Source of the DNA: Isoptericola sp. BMS4
GTDB lineage: Bacteria > Actinomycetota > Actinomycetes > Actinomycetales > Cellulomonadaceae
DNA length: 64,000 nucleotides
Direction of reading: 5' to 3'
Assembly (NCBI RefSeq): GCF_011634835.1
Contig: NZ_SIRP01000001.1
Coordinates: 3,601,331-3,665,330, forward strand
Both the position numbers and the translations under genes were made by a program. The first letter of the stretch is position 1. Each line of letters starts with the position of its first letter. This document shows positions 61,532 to 64,000 of this stretch, piece after piece. The notes beneath the pieces are model-generated. The model ran no database searches. It had not been told where the DNA came from and was given only the letters and a program-made list of their open reading frames with translations.

Positions 61532-62135
61532 GGCCGGCCTCTCCCCCGACGCCGTCGTGGGCCTGGCGCTCCAGATCGTCGACGACGACGGGCCGGGCTC
61601 GCTCACCCTCGCCAAGGTCGCCGGACGCGCGGGCGTCGCCACCCCGAGCCTGTACAAGCACGTGGGCTCGCTGGCCGCGCTGCGACGCGCCGTCGCCACC
61701 GTCGCGGTCCGCGAGCTCACCGCCGCCGCCTCCGCCGCGACCGTCGGCCGGTCGGGCCCCGACGCCGTCCGCGCCCTCGGGCGAGCCTGGCGCGACTACG
61801 CCCTAGCACACCCCGGCCGGTACGCCGCCACCCAGATCGGCCCCGACCCGGACGACCCCGCGGACGCCGAGCGCCGCGAGGCCGCCGCCGAGAGCGTGGC
61901 GGTCGCCGCCGCGGCCCTGCGGGCGTTCGGCCTGCCCGACGACGGTCTCGTCGACGCCGTGCGCGCCGCCCGCTCCGCGATCCACGGCTTCGTCACCCTG
62001 GAGCTCGGCGGCGGGTTCCGCATGCCCCAGGACGTCGACCGGAGCTTCGAGACCCTGCTCGACATGGTCACGGCCGGGATCGCGTCCCTCGGCGACGCCG
62101 CAGGCCCGCACCCCCACCCGAAGGAGAAGGCATGA
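61524..62135 (+). CDS. TetR/AcrR-family regulator (WHG-domain type)
   Basis: This 203-aa regulator has an N-terminal helix-turn-helix (LTLAKVAGRAGVATPSLYKHV, residues about 28-48) and a C-terminal ligand domain resembling the WHG type (IHGFVTLELGGGF). The GTG start has GAGGGAGG 5 bases upstream and overlaps the hydrolase stop by 8 bases. It probably represses its own operon at 60651-60669. Confidence 0.9.
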   Translation: MPRAGLSPDAVVGLALQIVDDDGPGSLTLAKVAGRAGVATPSLYKHVGSLAALRRAVATVAVRELTAAASAATVGRSGPDAVRALGRAWRDYALAHPGRYAATQIGPDPDDPADAERREAAAESVAVAAAALRAFGLPDDGLVDAVRAARSAIHGFVTLELGGGFRMPQDVDRSFETLLDMVTAGIASLGDAAGPHPHPKEKA

Positions 62136-62833
62136 CCGCCGCCCGCTGGACCTCCCTCGGTGCGGTCGCCGCCGCGTTCGCGCTGCTGCTGTTCCCCGTC
62201 CTGCGCCCCTGGCCCGACGAGTCCGTCCCGAGCCTCGCGCTCGCCGCCGAGTTCGCCTCGGACCGCTGGGTGCTGGCGCACCTGTGCGGGATCGCCGGGC
62301 TCTGGCTCCTGGCCCCGACCTTCCTGGGGCTGCGCGCCCTCCTCGGCGGCCGCGCGGCGCCCGGGGCCCGTGCCGCGGGCGCCGCCGTGGTCACGGCCTG
62401 GGCCGGGACGGTGCTGTGCACCCTCTACTACGGCGCGGAAGCCTTCGGCATCCACACCATCGCCCGGGCGTCGCTGCGCGCCGGCAACCCGAGCCTGCTC
62501 GCCGACGTCGACGCCCTGCGCGACCAGCCCGCGGCCCTGGCGCTCTTCGGCGTCGGGCTCGCCCTCGTCGCGGCCTCCGGCGTGCTCGTCGCCGTCGCGA
62601 TGTGGCGCGGCGGCACCGTCCCACGCTGGTCGGGCGTCCCGCTCGCCGCGAGCCTGGTGCTGTACCTGCCGCAGTTCTTCGGCGGCCCGGGGCTGCGGGT
62701 GGCCCACGGGCTGCTGGCCTGCCTGGGCCTGGTGCTCGTGGCGTCTGCCGCCGCGCGCCTCCCAGCAGGACGGACGACGCGGGCCACGGGTGGGGCCCCG
62801 GGCACGACGACGGCCGGCCACCCCGAGGAGTGA
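62132..62833 (+). CDS. six-helix membrane protein, function unknown
   Basis: This 233-aa integral membrane protein has about six hydrophobic segments (first AAAFALLLFPVLRPW, later LALFGVGLALVAASGVLVAV) and a Thr/Gly-rich C-terminus. It starts by ATGA overlap with the TetR gene and is the last gene of the operon. No family is assigned. It could be a transporter-like accessory of the hydrolase. Confidence 0.75.
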   Translation: MTAARWTSLGAVAAAFALLLFPVLRPWPDESVPSLALAAEFASDRWVLAHLCGIAGLWLLAPTFLGLRALLGGRAAPGARAAGAAVVTAWAGTVLCTLYYGAEAFGIHTIARASLRAGNPSLLADVDALRDQPAALALFGVGLALVAASGVLVAVAMWRGGTVPRWSGVPLAASLVLYLPQFFGGPGLRVAHGLLACLGLVLVASAAARLPAGRTTRATGGAPGTTTAGHPEE

Positions 62834-62844
62834 CCGGCCGTCGT
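62807..62844 (+). terminator. terminator overlapping the operon stop
   Basis: ACGACGGCCGG (62807-62817) pairs with 62834-62844 in an 11-bp stem, with a 16-base loop containing the TGA stop. It lies in the 37-base gap to the convergent BI-1 gene. Confidence 0.5.
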
Positions 62845-62870
62845 GCGGGACCGCCCGTGGCGGCGCGGCG

Positions 62871-63749
62871 TCAGTCGCCGCTGTTGAAGATCGCGATGAT
62901 CCGCAGGATCTCCAGGTACAGCCAGACCAGCGTGACGATCAGGCCGAAGGCCGCCGACCAGGCGAACTTGGCCGGGACGCCCTGCTCGACGCCGCGCTTG
63001 ATGGAGTCGAAGTCCATGATCAGCGACATGGCCGCGAGGCCGACGGCGACCAGGCCGACGATGATGCCGATCGGGCCGGAGCGCAGGCCCCAGCCCTCCA
63101 GGACGCCCGTCCAGGTGAGGACCACGTTCACGAGCGAGAACGCCAGGTAGCCGACCATCGCGACGATGAGCCACCGGGTGAACTTCGGCGTGACGCGCAC
63201 CTTGCCGGACTTGAAGAGGAACAGCGCGGCGCCGAACGTCGCCATCGTCGCGACCACCGCCTGGAGCACGATCGTGGACAGCGCCGTGTTCGAGTCGCCG
63301 ACCGCGATCGAGGCGAACGCGATCGAGATGCCACCGAGGAACACGCCCTCCGCGACCGTGTACGCGATGATGAGTGCCGGGCTGGGCTGCTTCTTGAACG
63401 CGTTGACCAGGCCGAGCACCAGGCCCGCGATCATGCCGACGGGCCACAGGCCCGGAGCGAGCTGCCACGTCGCCGCCGCGACCACGACGAGCAGCGCGAG
63501 CAGCCCGCCGGTCTTCATGATCACGTCGTCATAGGTGAGGCGCTTGGTGTCCGCCGTCGTGGCGGACGGCGCGCTGTACATGTTCTCGAGCGACGCCGCG
63601 TCGGCCGCCTGCGCACCCGCGGTCCCGGCGCCGTAGGCGGCCTGGCCGTACTGCGGCTGCTGCGGCGCGGTGGCCGTCCCGCCGCGGCGCGCGCCGGTGC
63701 GGCGGGGCTCGCCGAAGACGTCGCTGTTCGAGAAGACGGGATTGCTCAT
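62871..63749 (-). CDS. Bax inhibitor-1/YccA family membrane protein
   Basis: This 292-aa protein has a polar, Gln/Gly/Ala-rich cytosolic N-terminus of about 85 residues followed by seven membrane helices typical of BI-1/YccA proteins (GGLLALLVVVAAATW, ALIIAYTVAEGVFLGGIS, SLIMDFDSIKRGVEQG). The conserved acidic pair in MDFDSI is in the usual place near the last helices. The ATG at 63749 has GGAGGAG 3-4 bases upstream. Family members leak Ca2+ or regulate membrane proteases. The role here is unknown. Confidence 0.9.
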   Translation of the reverse strand: MSNPVFSNSDVFGEPRRTGARRGGTATAPQQPQYGQAAYGAGTAGAQAADAASLENMYSAPSATTADTKRLTYDDVIMKTGGLLALLVVVAAATWQLAPGLWPVGMIAGLVLGLVNAFKKQPSPALIIAYTVAEGVFLGGISIAFASIAVGDSNTALSTIVLQAVVATMATFGAALFLFKSGKVRVTPKFTRWLIVAMVGYLAFSLVNVVLTWTGVLEGWGLRSGPIGIIVGLVAVGLAAMSLIMDFDSIKRGVEQGVPAKFAWSAAFGLIVTLVWLYLEILRIIAIFNSGD

Positions 63750-63906
63750 GAACTCCTCCTGGTCGCGGCTGCCGGGTGCCGACGACGGGTCGTCGCGCGC
63801 GCAGTGCCGGGTCGCTGGCCGTGCATCCATGCTAGTGAACGCTCGACCGCGGCGATACGTTCCCGTCGCCGCCGACGGCGAGCAGGCAGGGTGGTGCGGA
63901 CCTCCC

Positions 63907-63912
63907 TAGGCT
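63907..63912 (+). promoter_or_regulatory. candidate -10 for the 3'-end ABC gene
   Basis: TAGGCT lies 59 bases before ATG 63972 in the divergent gap from the BI-1 gene. No clear -35 is visible. Confidence 0.35.
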
Positions 63913-63971
63913 CGGAGAGAGCACGCGCAGAGCGCGCCGCCGGCCCCACCCCGTCGACCCCGAGGACACGC

Positions 63972-64000
63972 ATGATCGAGGCTCACGCACTGAGCAAACG
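63972..64000 (+). CDS. ABC transporter ATP-binding protein, 5' end only
   Basis: Only ten codons are in the window (MIEAHALSKR). The pattern I-E-A-x-x-L-S-K-R is the usual opening of an ABC ATPase before the A-loop tyrosine. The gene runs off the right edge, so the identification rests on this short motif alone. Confidence 0.45.

Overview
The window is about 64 kb of very GC-rich, gene-dense DNA. It uses GTG and ATG starts, has many 1-4 base gene overlaps and many probable leaderless genes, and carries actinobacterial marker families: a WhiB1-type protein, a PdtaS-type kinase, mycothiol conjugate amidase, and a coproporphyrin-type ferrochelatase with HemQ/ChdC. A cello-oligosaccharide uptake cluster with an exact CebR/CelR box and an ectABC cluster suggest a plant-matter-degrading soil or marine actinobacterium, most likely of the Cellulomonadaceae/Promicromonosporaceae type. 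That placement is inference. I see no rRNA, tRNA, transposase, integrase, phage gene or CRISPR array, so this looks like ordinary chromosome.

Layout. 0.3-8.4 kb: a MacB/LolD-type ABC exporter (ATPase plus FtsX permease), a large EccC/EssC-like FtsK/SpoIIIE ATPase standing alone, and a small membrane protein. 8.6-11.1 kb: whiB1, a PdtaS-like histidine kinase and a DUF2505 protein. 11.2-17.5 kb: a cebEFG-bglC-cebR-like cluster in which two LacI-type operators precede the binding-protein gene. 17.5-20.1 kb: a DinB/TIGR03086 protein, then an acyltransferase and a patatin phospholipase. 20.1-26.4 kb: putA with a divergent PAS/AraC regulator, an aldo-keto reductase and a PrmC-like methyltransferase that contains an in-frame palindrome. 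26.4-30.8 kb: a TspO-like protein, chdC, cpfC, a MarR regulator and a cis-prenyltransferase. 31-35.2 kb: a TrhA/hemolysin-III protein, a nitrilase, a small membrane protein, mca, a DUF4307 protein and greA, an arrangement that resembles the Rv1080c-Rv1086 region of Mycobacterium tuberculosis. 35.4-37.9 kb: ectABC. 37.9-39.8 kb: an ECF sigma factor with a C-terminal extension, a YCII protein and a 57-residue small gene. 40-45.6 kb: a second sugar operon (GH4 enzyme, binding protein, two permeases) with a divergent AraC regulator. 45.5-49.1 kb: a membrane protein, ilvA, an AI-2E-family transporter and a YdeI-like protein. 49.6-56.1 kb: msrA, an ATP-dependent DNA ligase, an Imm5-like protein, a LysR-effector-domain protein divergent from a DUF5997 gene, a SelW-like protein, a methyltransferase and an FKBP. 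56.1-64 kb: a LysR/EamA divergent pair, a second ECF-sigma/YCII module with two YCII genes, a hydrolase-TetR-membrane operon, a BI-1 family protein, and the first codons of an ABC ATPase.

The most notable non-genic signal is a set of long, near-perfect palindromes of about 44 or 58-62 bases. Most lie between genes or at stop codons, and one lies inside a coding region. Two families recur: a 44-base element with three copies (71-114, 58112-58155 and, inverted, 58174-58217), and a TGTGGGCGTGA family with two copies (37880-37937 and 52464-52524). A second recurring signal is a -10-like hexamer (TANNNT or NANNNT) ending 6-8 bases before the start codon of about 17 genes. I used it to choose several starts.
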